A stretch of 64,000 bases of DNA from positions 391,626-455,625 of the forward strand of contig CAXAMN010001148.1 of NCBI GenBank assembly GCA_963970005.1. The letters are read 5' to 3'. The DNA comes from Durusdinium trenchii. Its lineage: Eukaryota > Sar > Dinophyceae > Suessiales > Symbiodiniaceae. Each line of letters starts with the position of its first letter. Position 1 is the stretch's first letter. This document shows positions 34,141 through 44,894 of the stretch, in pieces. The notes below the pieces were generated by a model. The model saw only the letters and a program-made list of their open reading frames with translations, ran no database searches and was not told where the DNA came from. The position numbers and the translations under genes were made by a program.

Positions 34141-34509
34141 ATCGGGAAAGATACACTCTGGCCGCCGGATGCGCCAGACCTGACTTCGACCCAGCGGCGA
34201 TCTCCACGACGATGGGACTGGAGTCGAGGGCCATGAGATTGTTCCACGACACCTGGCCACGGCCAGTCGGTGGACCGGAGGGCCATCCGCCAAATACCAC
34301 CGGGGGTTAAATATGAGCAACGCCAACAAGACCAGGCAAACCCAACTGGGTGAGGTTTCTTCATGTGTGATCAATTGTGATCATGTGTGATCTGTGTTGA
34401 GTCAATCTTTGCTCTTTCTTCACGACATGAAAGAGTTTCAAGGGTCCTACCCACATCTGATCTCATGCCGGACCGTCCTCCAAACACGGTGCTGACCTGA
34501 CCAAAAGAC

Positions 34510-34752
34510 CAGGTTTACCCTCAAGCGAAGTCCGGTCACCGAAACCATCCGTCGCCGAAACCATCAGTTGCCGGCTCCTCCAAACACCGCACCCTCCGCA
34601 TCGACGGTCCGCCTACACCGGCCACGCTCCGAAAACTCGGTGGTCCCGGCGCCGACGGCCAAAGCGCCTTCGCATCGCTGATGAAGACCCGTGTGAAGTT
34701 CAAGCCCGGTGGAGCGAGCGCCGTGAGCAGTGAAGCCTGGGATCGTTGTTCG
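34510..34752 (+). CDS. Probable exon, unknown function
   Basis: The plus frame is open from a TGA at 34498 to a strong donor (TGTTCG|GTGAGT, last base 34752, phase 0). It reads PQAKSGHRNHPSPKPSVAGS, then SKHRTLRIDGPPTPATLRKL, then GGPGADGQSAFASLMKTRVK, then FKPGGASAVSSEAWDRCS. Codon use and the exact stop at a consensus donor support a real exon. It looks like a linker region rather than a known domain. The acceptor may be AGACCAG|GTTTACC near 34512. Confidence 0.37.
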
Positions 34753-34977
34753 GTGAGTCCCTGTGAGGCAAGTGGGACAAACAGATGCACCGGACCGAAG
34801 TCTGAACCGAGTTGTCCCTGTTGACTTTCTCTAGTTGACAGGTCTGGAAAGACCCCTTTAGTGTGTTGTCTTTTGTCCTTTATTTTGCCTGGAAAGACCC
34901 TCGTTTTCCTTGTTCCTTGTGCACGATAGGTCCGGTCGATACTGCAGTTCAGGTGGGCCGGGGGGCGAGGCATCCAC

Positions 34978-35229
34978 GTGCCGACACCGGCGAACCAACG
35001 GCCAGCGCGGCGATCCGAGAAACAATCGAGAGAAAGAAATGAACAGCAACTTACAATCGCTATACATAGGTTGAAGTTAGAACCAAAACGCAGCGTGGCA
35101 CCAAACATGGCAAAAATCATTGAGCACGCAGCGCAGCGAGTTGAAAAAATGGTCTACCCTGGAAGCGGCACCCAGTGTCCCTGCACTTCAGGCAAATGCA
35201 ACACTTCAAAAAAAACGTTGCTGTTCTAG
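34978..35229 (+). CDS. Probable terminal exon, unknown function
   Basis: The plus frame reads RSEKQSRERNEQQLTIAIHR, then LKLEPKRSVAPNMAKIIEHA, then AQRVEKMVYPGSGTQCPCTS, then GKCNTSKKTLLF and stop. A long basic helix is followed by a small Cys cluster (CPC ... C). It could be the 3' end of the gene whose exon is at 34510-34752, on the same strand; that link is inference. Confidence 0.35.
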   Translation: MPTPANQRPARRSEKQSRERNEQQLTIAIHRLKLEPKRSVAPNMAKIIEHAAQRVEKMVYPGSGTQCPCTSGKCNTSKKTLLF

Positions 35230-36648
35230 GAACGGACGGGGTTACAAAGTGGCTCAACAATCTGAATCTAAGTCCGGTCCTATGCCTTCGCTTGCCTGGT
35301 TGCACACCTTCTAGGACCAAACGCATACAGTACATCCAACATGAATTCATCCAACAAAAACGAGGAATGTATGGGCCCCCAACTTGGGCCGTATACGGTG
35401 TTCCTCCTTTCTGGACCTGTCCCGGTGCTTGGAAGTACCCGAGCGACGGCTGCTGGGCTGATGGTGAGATTGCGCAGCCAAAACGAGCGCTGCAGGAAAA
35501 TATCCGCTTCGATCTTTGTCGAGTCCTCGGATCCGGGACCGACCACAGACCGCGGAGCGAGCGGTTCGTCGAGGTCTCGACCGGTTCAGGTCGAGATAGG
35601 CGATGTGTGACGAGAGGCAGGCGAAGACATGACATGCCCTTTCGCAGCATGGATTAGACTCTTGATGAATGAAACCATCATAAACCATTCATGTCATATG
35701 AAGAGGTGTTTCAATCTGAATCAAGAGTCTACTTATGTTGCAATTCGGAAAATGCTCCAAAACGGGAAGATGCAGTTCTCGGGGTCCTAAGGGAAGTACT
35801 CCGAATGACCCCCAACACACGAAGGCTTTCAAGTCGTTTTCGAACTCACGTCCATCGTCCGTCGGTCCGTGTCGTCCTCGGACGGTCCGATGGGTCGGCT
35901 CCCACTCGCTTCTTCTAAGGCGACCAAACCAAACCCAACGGGTTTGCCACCATCCACCGGTCATGGGTCCATGGGTCCATGGGTCCATGATCCATAGTAT
36001 TCAGTCACGAAAGGAAGAAGCAGCTATACCAGGACACCCGGACCAGGGGTGTCTAATAGCCCCTTTCGGGGTGATTCGGGGTGTCCATGATCCACCCCTT
36101 AGGAGGGGTCCTGGTATAGGTGCGCTTCGCAAAACGAATGTTGTGAAGGATTTCCCACCTCCTCGTCCACCTGTGTGGAGCCGTCAGCATCCGACGACGT
36201 CCAGTTGTCGTCCCGACAACTGGGCCCTCTTCCGGGCCATGCCATCTTACGTGTTTGGGCCATGCCCGCCCGTGAAGGACTGAAATAGGGCGGCATGAAT
36301 GGCCCCGGCGCGGTGCGACCTATATAGACTTCCTTCTTCCACGTCACGGTGCACCCGACTGGGCTCCAGTCGCCGTCCGACGCTCCGTTGACCGGTGGAC
36401 TGCACCGTCGCACCGAACCGATCGAAGCTCCCGATTCCGTTCGATTCCGGGGGGAGGTTTCCGCGGTTCGCGAGGCAGGGCCGGGCTGTACACCGCAGGT
36501 CCGCGCCGAGTGACCCAAAAGTTGGGCACGAAAACAGCCAGCTGCCGAGAGAACAGGTTGTACACCTTGGTCCAAATGCTTTGCGCAAAAAGAGGCGAGG
36601 TGAGGCGGGGTGAGGTGCGCGCGCCGCGGAAGAGGATCCATGATCTGT
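35230..36648. other. No firm gene; overlapping open frames on both strands
   Basis: Between 35175 and 35650 all of plus 35175-35657, minus 35117-35650 and minus 35280-35546 are open and none is clearly better. A family C element lies at 36025-36118. The 183-codon minus frame at 36344-36895 is discussed under rejected items. Confidence 0.3.
36025..36118. repeat. Family C element
   Basis: TATACCAGGACACCCGGACC at the left and AGGAGGGGTCCTGGTATA at the right. Outer 10 bp are perfectly inverted; the inner part is rearranged ('GGGGTGATTCGGGGTGTCC'). Confidence 0.7.
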
Positions 36649-36867
36649 TCACGGAACGTTCAGTGTGCCAAAAATTACTGGCACTCCGGAAAAGGATGAC
36701 TCCCTGTCTGAAGAAGGAGCCACCGGTCTCGCTATGACCACCGTGTCTGCATCTGAGCACTGCGTTCGCGTTCGCGTCTTTTTCTCTCCAGCCAGGAAGT
36801 CGAAGCCGCGAAAATCGGGATACCAGGACTTGTACTGCAAGAGCGATTTCAAGATGACCCTGGCCAC
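36649..36867 (-). CDS. Possible exon, unknown function
   Basis: The minus frame reads VILKSLLQYKSWYPDFRGFD, then FLAGEKKTRTRTQCSDADTV, then VIARPVAPSSDRESSFSGVP, then VIFGTLNVP and stop. It is protein-like with aromatic residues, but the plus strand is also open here (36665-36880) with a comparably reasonable translation. Strand is uncertain and no family is recognised. Confidence 0.25.
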   Translation of the reverse strand: MARVILKSLLQYKSWYPDFRGFDFLAGEKKTRTRTQCSDADTVVIARPVAPSSDRESSFSGVPVIFGTLNVP

Positions 36868-37178
36868 TGCGTGCTGCTGACAGGAGGGTGTGCAAGCAAC
36901 GGTGTGGTCGAAACTACGCGAAGCAACCCTGGCACTGTTTGGGTGTGCCTTTCAATGGGGGAATCCCCCCACTGAGAAGGGGGAGTCGAAGGTCGGTCGT
37001 CCAGGTCGCTCAGACACACCCAGAAGGCCGCTCCGATGCTCCAAAGCCGAACCGCCAACGAACCGAACGGTTCGGGCGCCTGAACTGAACGCCTTCGACG
37101 CCTCCCCCCCAAGCGAGTTGTTCACGAACTGTTCAGTTTTGTGGAACTGGCAAATCGGATGCAGCTACAACTCTAAAG

Positions 37179-37276
37179 ACCATATAAGGACCACGGAAGC
37201 CACGGAAAGGGTGGTTTATGAACACCCTTGACTATGCATTTTCCGTCCAATAACAACCCCCTCCGTGGTCCTGGTA
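37179..37276. repeat. MITE-like palindrome, single copy in window
   Basis: Ends 'ATAAGGACCACGGA' and 'CTCCGTGGTCCTGGTA' are inverted over about 10 bp around 'AAAGGGTGGTTTATGAACAC'. Confidence 0.55.
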
Positions 37277-38009
37277 GTTACTTTTGTCTGTGCTTTGTTT
37301 CTTGAGATGATTTTCATTCGTTAAAGCCAATACTGGGCAATGCCAACAGGTGGACTTGACCGGATTTTAAGAGACATGCCCAGGTCAACCCTGCCTCTGG
37401 TGTGACTGAAGAACAGCAGGAAAGGTACTGGAACCAGCGTTGACCCAGTTTGAGGATTCTGGGCACTCTGTGCCACAAGCTACACTCGAATGTTCAACGA
37501 GAAACATCTGCTCACTAAAGACCCAAGAGGCATTTGACAATGTTTTTCGGATTGATGTCGTTTGAGGCTTTTTGAGGTGCCTAAGCATCCCAAACAGATC
37601 TAGCCTGAGTGGCACATGCTGTCAAAGATTGTCAAAGTATGTCAAATTGGAAGTTTGATACGAACTGCAGTACTTGGTATCTTGCCCCCCCACCAAGCCT
37701 TCAAACTGCTCAGTGAAAATTTTAGAGGTCTATAAATAATCACTGGGAAGATGAAGCCCCTCCTAGCCCTCACCATGAATCATCTGGGGGGAAGGTGCCT
37801 AAGCCTATTGTTTCTGACTTTACAATAACCCTCCTGCAGATTAACATGGGCCCTGAAAACTGCCGGGTTGTAAAGGAAAATGGTTCAATCATGTTCAATC
37901 CACATGTGTCAATTGTCAGATCCGTATATTAGTCTGATTAGTCTGCAGCAGCCTGAGTACATTCATCAAGCGGATGGAGAGTGTGATCTGGCACAATCCC
38001 AAGAAAGGT

Positions 38010-38114
38010 CCCAGACACTCCATGGGGACTGCCGATCAGGCCAGGGGTGGTTGACTGGGGGTCTGTCTGGGGCGGCAGTCCGACATGGCAGTCCCAAACA
38101 GATCGTGTCTGGGG
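38010..38114. repeat. Family D element
   Basis: CCCAGACACTCCATGGGGAC, 'GGGGCGGCAGTCCGACATGG' and GATCGTGTCTGGGG in inverted order to the copy at 59411. Confidence 0.65.
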
Positions 38115-38489
38115 CTGGTTTCTGTGGACCCCTATCTCTTATTTTAGATGGGCCCTCTCTCCAAACGGGGATGGCGCGGCCGCACGCGGTGAGCGCGGCA
38201 CGCTGGACACCGGCGCCTGAGCCGTGTCCCCACGTCCCGGGGCAGCTCGGTGGCCGGTACCGTGGCGAGCGCCCCAAAGGCTGGGACCTGCGGAAGGAAT
38301 GAAGGAAGGAAGGAAGGAAAACAACAATATATTAGGACACTGATTTTAGATATGGATAGATTCGGATGATGTGTAAACAACAGGAACACAACCATGCTGC
38401 ATTACATTTACCCAGCTTCTTCAGGAAGTGTGTTTGACAGTTAGGTCACTTTGATTCTGATTATCTCCCATGATTAGGGCCTTGTGGAT

Positions 38490-38570
38490 GATCAGGATGG
38501 GCGAGGATGGTCAGGTTGCAGGCCTATCTGGAAAAAAAACACGATAATCGTTTACCAACTGTTGCTGTTT
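38490..38570 (+). repeat. Family G element, diverged
   Basis: 'GATGGTCAGGTTGCAGGCC' and 'GATAATCGTTTACCAACTGT'. Confidence 0.45.
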
Positions 38571-39223
38571 CCTGGCTTACTAGCACATACCCTACACACT
38601 GTTTGAAGACGATCATCATACGGAATCACACGGGAAAAAAACACATTTCTTCTTGTTACCCTTGACTATCCTTGACCCACCTTTGTCTTCCTTTCTTCAA
38701 ACATCTTCAAACCCAAACACTCCATGTATGGCTTACCGGATACCGATCCGGGTGTGCCTCAAGCCTCGCGCGGATCGGGTGCACCTCCTCCGTCACGAAG
38801 GCCGTGGCGCGGGCGCCCCAATGGATGAGGTTGGCCTCGGGTCTTCGGAACAAGGGACGAGCAGAAGGACTTGCCATCCCTTCTGCCTTCGAGAAAGGAA
38901 GAGGAGCCAGAAAGATCAAGAAAACGGGAAACCTTCCAAGCTCCTTGGAACCTATTATTTGTGGGGCAAGCTTTACTTATAGTCCTCTCCAGTTTTAAGC
39001 TTGGCCAAACACCGAACGAAGGTTTCTTATGCCGAGGCACCTTCCAAATCAGCACCTCGAAAAGCCAACCGGAAAAACGAGACAAAAGTCCCACGCGCGA
39101 CGAGTCGGGGAAGTGGATGGCATGGGATCCTAGAAGCCCGGTCCTCTAGAGTGGCAGGGCCTGGGTTCACCACTTCCGTGGGATCCTGAGTCGGAGTTTA
39201 GGTACAGCCCTATTTGGCTAATA

Positions 39224-39290
39224 TATACCCTGGGAGTCAAAGACTATCAAACGAATAGTCTTTAGGTGACCCGAAAAAGGTATACCGGTA
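39224..39290 (+). repeat. Family F element, short
   Basis: 'CCCTGGGAGTCAAAGACTAT', 'AATAGTCTTTAGGTGACCCG' and 'AAAAAGGTATACC'. Confidence 0.65.
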
Positions 39291-40705
39291 TATATATATA
39301 TAGCTCTATAGGGTATATGTATTTTATACCATCATGTGTGTGTGTGTCTTTGTTCTTTCTTAATTGCCTTATGAGACCCATAGAATTAGGTTGTGCCTAC
39401 TTCGGAGATCTGAAGTCTACCACTTTCATTCACCCTTTTGTGCTTCTGTCTTTCAAGTGGATGTCATCTACCCAGGCACCTCTCCTGCTTGGCACATCAA
39501 CGCTTCTCCTCCAGCCCGGCAGGGCAGCTCCTCCGCTTCGTCTCCGTTGGACGGCACCACATGCATACAACCGTCCTCTTCCGTGACCGGCACCAAGGGG
39601 ATCCTCGAAACGACGCGCGGGTCTCGGCTCCCCGGTAGGACCGGACGCGCGAGGAGGCAAGGGACCATGCGGAGAACTAGGGCGACGATAGGGCCATGTG
39701 TGGGCTGAAACAAGATGCGCAGCCCTACACATGTTTAGCAAACTGAATGGAAAAGGAACCAGGTGAAGTGGAGAATGCTCTGATTAAAACTGAGGATCCC
39801 TGGCGTTCAGGTAAACCATAGAAGCTGCACCGGCACCCCTTGTTAAAGTCACTGCTGCATTCTTGCAACAGCATTGTGGACGTTCATTCACTTCAAACCT
39901 CTTGAACGGGTTGCCTTGACTATGGCTTTTTTGCAGGTGCCTTCCAGCCCAACGACTAGTCCAACGTTAATATCGTTATATTTAATTCCTGCCCTGTCTT
40001 CTCTCAGCACAAATCCACACGCTCAGCACAAGACTGCTAAAGCGCAAAGGAGAGTGCAGAGCAAGAAATTTGTGCTCAGGTCCAGCCCGCCACACAACAG
40101 AATATGTTGTAAAACATGGGTGCGCAACAAAGCCCATCATGCAGGGGCCACCCACAAACAAATGAGGCCAACGGAAAAAGAACAAACACAATGCTTTGAC
40201 AAGTCCAATCCCTTTTTCAGAAGCTTAAAGCTGTATACAAGTATGAACGCATAGAGAAGTCCCAGACGCGAAGCAAGCTTTTAAAATTTGCATTATAGCA
40301 AGGAATCCAATCCGTGTTTCGCATGTTATTTCCGCGCTTTTGGGTCAAACACCTTTTCGGGTTCTTTTTGTTGGGCCGCGAAAAGGGCCGCGTCGGGCGG
40401 TCTTCAGCCAAAGGCTCCAAGTGGTGAGCATCCCCAAGCGTCCCTCTGCCGTATGACACTCCCGATAGCTCTTGTCGCGATGCGCCTGGCCGAAGGCGTC
40501 TCCAGCGAAGGCGTCTCTGCCGTCTCGTTCGGCGTCGTCCGCGGAACTTGGGCGAAGAGCCCAAGCGAAGACCTCGGTGTGAACGCATGGCTCACGAAAA
40601 ACGGTCGCGTTTTTGGTGTCGTCTTGTTGAACATCGGTAAAATGATGAAGTGACTGAAGAGGTCCAAGATGGTCCAAGTCTATCTTAAGTCTTAAATGTG
40701 ATCTT

Positions 40706-40748
40706 TGGTTGGAGGCCATTGCTATTAGGTTGGAGGCCATCGCTCTTT
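40706..40748. repeat. Family I, two units overlapping a gene end
   Basis: 'GGTTGGAGGCCATTGCTATT' then 'AGGTTGGAGGCCATCGCTC'. The last seven codons and the stop of the minus-strand gene ending at 40725 lie in this repeat. Confidence 0.75.
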
Positions 40749-40853
40749 TGCAATCACTTCTGGGCCGTGACAGTACAGCACCCAGAATTGGCTCCATGAG
40801 GTTGCAAACGAACGACCCTGAGAATTGACACATGTGATTGCAACCATGTTCGT
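40725..40853 (-). CDS. Unknown protein, terminal exon
   Basis: A textbook acceptor (a T-rich tract, then TTTTTGCAG, before 40853) opens a 42-codon exon: TNMVAITCVNSQGRSFATSW, then SQFWVLYCHGPEVIAKERWP, then PT and stop. It is in phase 0 with the exon at 40947-41170; the 93-nt intron between them is also a multiple of three and open. The final residues are encoded by the family I repeat, which may have replaced the original C-terminus. No family is recognised. Confidence 0.5.
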   Translation of the reverse strand, partial: TNMVAITCVNSQGRSFATSWSQFWVLYCHGPEVIAKERWPPT

Positions 40854-40946
40854 CTGCAAAAAAAAATGCGGTTTTGGGGGGCCCGTGATTGTCCATGTAA
40901 ATCGGAGGGTTTTGCCCACTTGCATCATAGGGACTGAAAGGCTCAC

Positions 40947-41170
40947 CTGAACGTCTTTCTCCTCCTTCTCCAGCAAGGTGGCGACCAGTGGAAAAAGCTC
41001 ACGAAGCATCCGCCAGGGCTCATCAAACATGAAAACAAAAACCTCACATCGGTGGCTTTGGCACACATGTGCCATGGGATCATGTGGGGGCCACGCTCCG
41101 GTGTTGAACCCAAGGAAAACGCCAGTCCTGGCGGGTACAAGTCCAAAAGTGAAGTGTCCAACATTGAGAT
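40947..41170 (-). CDS. Unknown protein, internal exon
   Basis: Acceptor AACTTGCAG|ATCTCAATG (first base 41170) and donor GTTCAG|GTGAGCC (last base 40947) bound a 224-nt exon: LNVGHFTFGLVPARTGVFLG, then FNTGAWPPHDPMAHVCQSHR, then CEVFVFMFDEPWRMLRELFP, then LVATLLEKEEKDVQ. Hydrophobic beta-like stretches followed by a long helix suggest a folded domain, but I do not recognise it. Upstream on the same strand, about 41190-41329 (HFASFLLVGTFDHVTRSWLL, then FSNSENGAEGQKEGN) looks like the preceding exon. It is in another frame and its donor is not resolved. Confidence 0.52.
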
Positions 41171-41599
41171 CTGCAAGTTGTGGTCATCCACTATCAGGTT
41201 CCCTTCTTTTTGTCCTTCTGCGCCGTTCTCAGAATTCGAGAAGAGCAACCACGAACGAGTGACGTGGTCGAAGGTTCCCACCAGAAGGAAGGAGGCAAAG
41301 TGGACGGAGGCCCGAAGCGAATTCACCAAAAAGAGAAGTGATCCCCAAATATTGAGAGTGGTGCCAGGTCATGTCTGTAGGGGTCATGTAACATGTATAT
41401 GCCACCGGGTCGGAAATCTAGTCGTGCTAATTTTTAGATAGTGGCACGGTTTCGTTTCTGGAAGGAGGTCTGTATGTAAACTAAGCATGTCCATGATATC
41501 GCTGATGATGATTTCGGTGATGTTGCATCCACATCAACCGGTGTTGTGCGAAAACCAGCCGGACCTTGCACCTGACAAACCTGGCCCATGACCTACTCT

Positions 41600-41889
41600 C
41601 TAAGCTGTCTTTGAGGCACGCACCCCGGCATTCTCAGGGCATGCGTTCCCGGGATCACCAAAGCTGTGCTTTCCAAACCGAGTTGCAGGAGGAAAACCCA
41701 GGTGTTGGAATCTCTCCATGGCCAAAACGATGTCCTGCATCCCACTGAAAGACATGGGCAAACGGCAGTAGCCCATCTCTTGCAAATGTGCCTTTGGCAC
41801 TGCTGGTGTCGGACACTGCATGGGCAGTGCCATTGGATCAACACCAATTTTCAACTGGTGCTGCACCAGCCCCTCCCAGAATTCAGCTT
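41600..41889 (-). CDS. Coding-looking 3' region or further exon, unknown
   Basis: The minus frame after the stop of the 41890-42580 gene reads EMLKAEFWEGLVQHQLKIGV, then DPMALPMQCPTPAVPKAHLQ, then EMGYCRLPMSFSGMQDIVLA, then MERFQHLGFP, and ends at 41600. It reads like protein. It could be an alternative exon of the gene above, the first exon of another gene, or a 3' untranslated region open by chance. Confidence 0.3.
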
Positions 41890-42039
41890 TTAACATCTCT
41901 TCAGTGGGTTGATGATAGAGTCGAAGCAAATTTCGATGTGCAGGGTGCTGCGATCCCTCAACTTCCGGCTCAGTGCAATCCAAAACCTCCGGAAGGCGAT
42001 GGAGTGGCCCGTCCGCCGCGTGGCCGCGGGTGCACTCTT
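41890..42039 (-). CDS. Unknown protein, terminal exon
   Basis: After acceptor CCCGCAG|AAGAGTGC this 150-nt exon encodes 49 residues: KSAPAATRRTGHSIAFRRFW, then IALSRKLRDRSTLHIEICFD, then SIINPLKRC and TAA. It joins phase 0 to the exon ending at 42080 across a 40-nt GT-AG intron. A basic helix with Trp and Phe dominates it. The protein is not recognised. A small alpha/beta domain of the SRPBCC type is one guess for the combined product, without proof. Confidence 0.5.
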   Translation of the reverse strand, partial: KSAPAATRRTGHSIAFRRFWIALSRKLRDRSTLHIEICFDSIINPLKRC

Positions 42040-42079
42040 CTGCGGGACGAGGCCGTTGGGTCACTGAAGTAGTCCGCAC

Positions 42080-42280
42080 GACCCGGACATGTGTAAGGAT
42101 GGCTGTGCCATCTGGCCGCTCTTTCACATCAAAGCAGAAGGTCCAGCCAGGAGAATCTCTCATGCAGGACATTAACCTTAGACCAGGGTGGATGATCCTT
42201 CAACATGCGGGGATGTACATAGGGAGACTGACTGGAACCAATGGGTTTTGGTCTATCCTTCTTCCAAGGGGTGGGAACGC
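42080..42280 (-). CDS. Unknown protein, middle exon(s), with a one-base frame offset
   Basis: The first part, after acceptor CTTTCAG|GCGTTCCC, reads VPTPWKKDRPKPIGSSQSPY, then VHPRMLKDHPPWSKVNVLHE. The second part, ending at donor CGGGTC|GTGCGG, reads GWTFCFDVKERPDGTAILTH, then VRV. Both are clearly protein-like but lie in frames one base apart near 42140-42155, with no usable intron between. Either a very short or unusual intron, a base error in the assembly, or a disabling frameshift is present. Confidence 0.45.
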
Positions 42281-42330
42281 CTGAAAGGTCACCCATGAGT
42301 CTTGTTGGCGTGGCTATTGGTCACTTCTAC

Positions 42331-42580
42331 CAACACTCCAAATGGAGCAAGGCCACTTGAAAAGGTCGCCGCTGGCCGTTTCGGTCGTGCTCAAACACAC
42401 CCAGTCTTCATCACGCAAAGAAATCGGACCGCTGCTGCAAAGGTGTTCCTTCGCATCTCCTTCCAAGAGCTCAGCTTCCAAATAGACCGTCTGCACCGAG
42501 CTCATTTCCAACATGCATCGGTAGGAAGCCTCTCCGGGGTAGCATGCCACACTGCCGGCTATAAGGAACGCTTTTACCAT
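42331..42580 (-). CDS. Unknown protein, first exon
   Basis: An ATG at 42580 opens MVKAFLIAGSVACYPGEASY, then RCMLEMSSVQTVYLEAELLE, then GDAKEHLCSSGPISLRDEDW, then VCLSTTETASGDLFKWPCSI, then WSV. The frame ends in phase 1 at donor GTGTTG|GTAGAAG (last base 42331). It joins the next exon across a 50-nt intron (42281-42330), completing a Gly codon. The frame would otherwise stop ten codons later. Several Cys residues are present; no domain is recognised. Confidence 0.52.
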
Positions 42581-43789
42581 GAGACTCTTAGGGCCCTATT
42601 TATAACTCTGACCAGTTCCACCAAAGACTAAAGGGTAGAATATGGGTAGACTGGACAGGCTGACCAGCTCTTTGCTCTCTTCTCTGATCAGCCTTTACTT
42701 TCTCTTCTATGTTTCCCTTCAAACCTATTATCTTTCCTTGCTCGTCAAACATTCTTTACCCCTTTTCCTTATAGACTCTATAGACAATATAGTATTCTTC
42801 GTTCTTGCTCCTTATGGACACGACTTTTCCACATCAAAAAGCGGACAAACCATGGAAAAAGTGAGAGGTTTGTTCCACATCTGTGGCACCTCATTGGCGG
42901 AGGACAGCTGCAAAGGCACGGGCTCATAGCGCCGCACCGTGTCACCGCTCGTGGCGGAGAGCAGCAACCAAGGCATGGGCGCCGAGTGTGGCGCCGGTGT
43001 GGCGCCGGGAGCTGATTGAAAGCGGATGTCTTTGGAGAACGGGGGGCTAGGCTATGGCGATTCTTTTTGAGAAAGGGGGAATACTAAGTTAGACCGTAGT
43101 ATGCCGTACTAGTCACCGTTGACTAGCAGAAGTATAGCGAACGTCTCAGTTAAGAGGGGTAGAGTAAGTACTAGCTTGAGTAGCAGCAAGCAACGCAAAC
43201 AAGCTCATGCTTCTTTCATGCTTCCTCTTGCATGAGGTCTGATTCCCAGATCCTTAGGGGAACTTCACATGGATTGAGACCAGGGGTACGGTCGGGCAAA
43301 GGTTGGAAATGACAGTGTAGTGGTCCCCAAGTAGATAGAAACGATATCCAAATTATTCTTAGTGGGGATATACTTTTATTTTTGATGCTATCCATTTGGG
43401 GGTCTATATATACAAAAGCCAGTATGCCCATGTTCCACTGGCTGATGATAGTTCGTTGTCAATAATGATGAGCCAAGCTGGAACAGTTTGGACAAATAAC
43501 TGAGAATGCACCACGTATCCACACGCAGTGTACGCTTAAGGCTTAGTTGCCGTTCCACGGGCAGCACAACAGGAATTAAACAACACAATGACCACCTTGG
43601 TCGGTGAACCAGGTCGACCATCTTGATTGACTTGACTGAAGTGTTGTCCCCATCCAATCGCCAGCGCGTTGTTGAACGACGATCGATGGGTGTTCACCGG
43701 CCAGCGCAGTGGCCGCGACAGAAGCAACACCGAAAAGAACACACCAAGACCGGCAGCGCTGAATAGCTATATATATACTAGTAAGAAGA

Positions 43790-43865
43790 AGCGCTACTAG
43801 GGGCTCCTGGCATCGCTACTAGGAGCAAGGGCGCTACGAACGGGGCTCCTGGCCTTACTACTAGT
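43790..43865. repeat. Family H element, tandem pair
   Basis: 'GCGCTACTAGGGGCTCCTGG' and 'GCGCTACGAACGGGGCTCCT', each followed by GGC. Confidence 0.6.
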
Positions 43866-44788
43866 AACTTAAAAGTACTAGGATGCCCGGATACCCATTG
43901 GCATATACACGATTGCCAAGGCACAAAACGACCCTCTCCATTGAGAATCGCCTGCCGGCTAAGCATGTCTCAACATGAGGATGTTGTGGAATCTCAAGGT
44001 ATGAGCCGTGTCCAACTACAGCCACATGAGATCTACCAAATCATGAAACTGGCCACTAAAGGGGCACCTGAAAACTTCCAACGTACGGCACCCACGATCC
44101 AACCCAGGCCCTAACATGACCAAACCAACAGAAAGGAAAACCACACACAAACACAAAGAACTGCGACTGGAAATGACCGTCCTACGGAGTCCTACTCAGT
44201 TCATGAAAGAAAACACACCTCCAATCTCGAGCTGCGGCGACCAGCCACTTCGCTCGGAGCGCAAGCACTGCGCGCCTGCCCCACGGCGGTGGGCGCCGAG
44301 CGCACCAGCCGTGTGCCGTCTCGCCAGGCGACGCGGCAACCGTCGCCCACACAGGCCACGCCTCAAGTCGAACGAGAAAGAGCGAGAAAGAACGAGCACG
44401 TTTTGTTCGTGTTTTGTGACAAAAAGAGTTTTGTGTGTGTGTGTTTGTTGTGTTGTTTGTTCATGCTTTTTCTATGGATTTTCTGTATGGTGTCGTGGTT
44501 CGTTTTTGATCGGATCTTGCTGTGGTTTTTCTTTTCAATGAAGGCCGAAAGTCGGCGGAACGTATTTTCAATGTTGTTGTCCTTAATGCAATCGTTTTCC
44601 AAAGTAATGATACAGCTCTTGTCTAAAACATGTTAAACCTGTTCCATGATAATTGTTTAGCTTCTTTGTCGTTCTTGCTCCAAATCTAAGATCAAAGCCA
44701 CAGCTTTCAGTCGCATGTGACATGTGTTTCATGTGCCAGAGGGTTGTGGCACAGCAACTAACTCCTCTCTCTATTCCTTCTTAAAAAA

Positions 44789-44894
44789 TATACTCTGGGA
44801 ATCAAAGACTATCAAAAGAATGGTCTTTAGCTGACCCGAAAAGGAATATGCTTTACTTCAGTGGGTCAAAATATAGTCATTGGACTTCTATAGG
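44789..44894 (+). repeat. Family F element
   Basis: 'ATACTCTGGGAATCAAAGAC', 'GGTCTTTAGCTGACCCGAAA' and 'GGGTCAAAATATAGTCATTG'; nearly collinear with the copy at 27003. Confidence 0.7.

Larger units (their letters stand above)
36868..40724. other. No gene recognised; repeats
   Basis: Holds palindromes at 37179 and 38010, family G at 38490 and family F at 39224. Frames at 39364-39708 (plus) and 39468-39713 (minus) overlap and both look moderately coding, so neither is called. A plus frame at 40460-40653 is also moderately protein-like. Confidence 0.3.

Noticed and set aside
36344..36895. 183-codon minus open frame as a gene
   Set aside because: The composition is Arg/Ser/Pro-heavy with no domain, and another minus frame in the same place reads more like protein.
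42080..42280. SRPBCC/START-like domain call for the unknown gene
   Set aside because: Only a vague resemblance in GWTFCFDVKERPDGTAILTH; no diagnostic residues, so it is left as unknown.
44402..44640. Hydrophobic plus frames as membrane protein exons
   Set aside because: The hydrophobicity comes from T-rich DNA translated in every frame; codon use is not protein-like.
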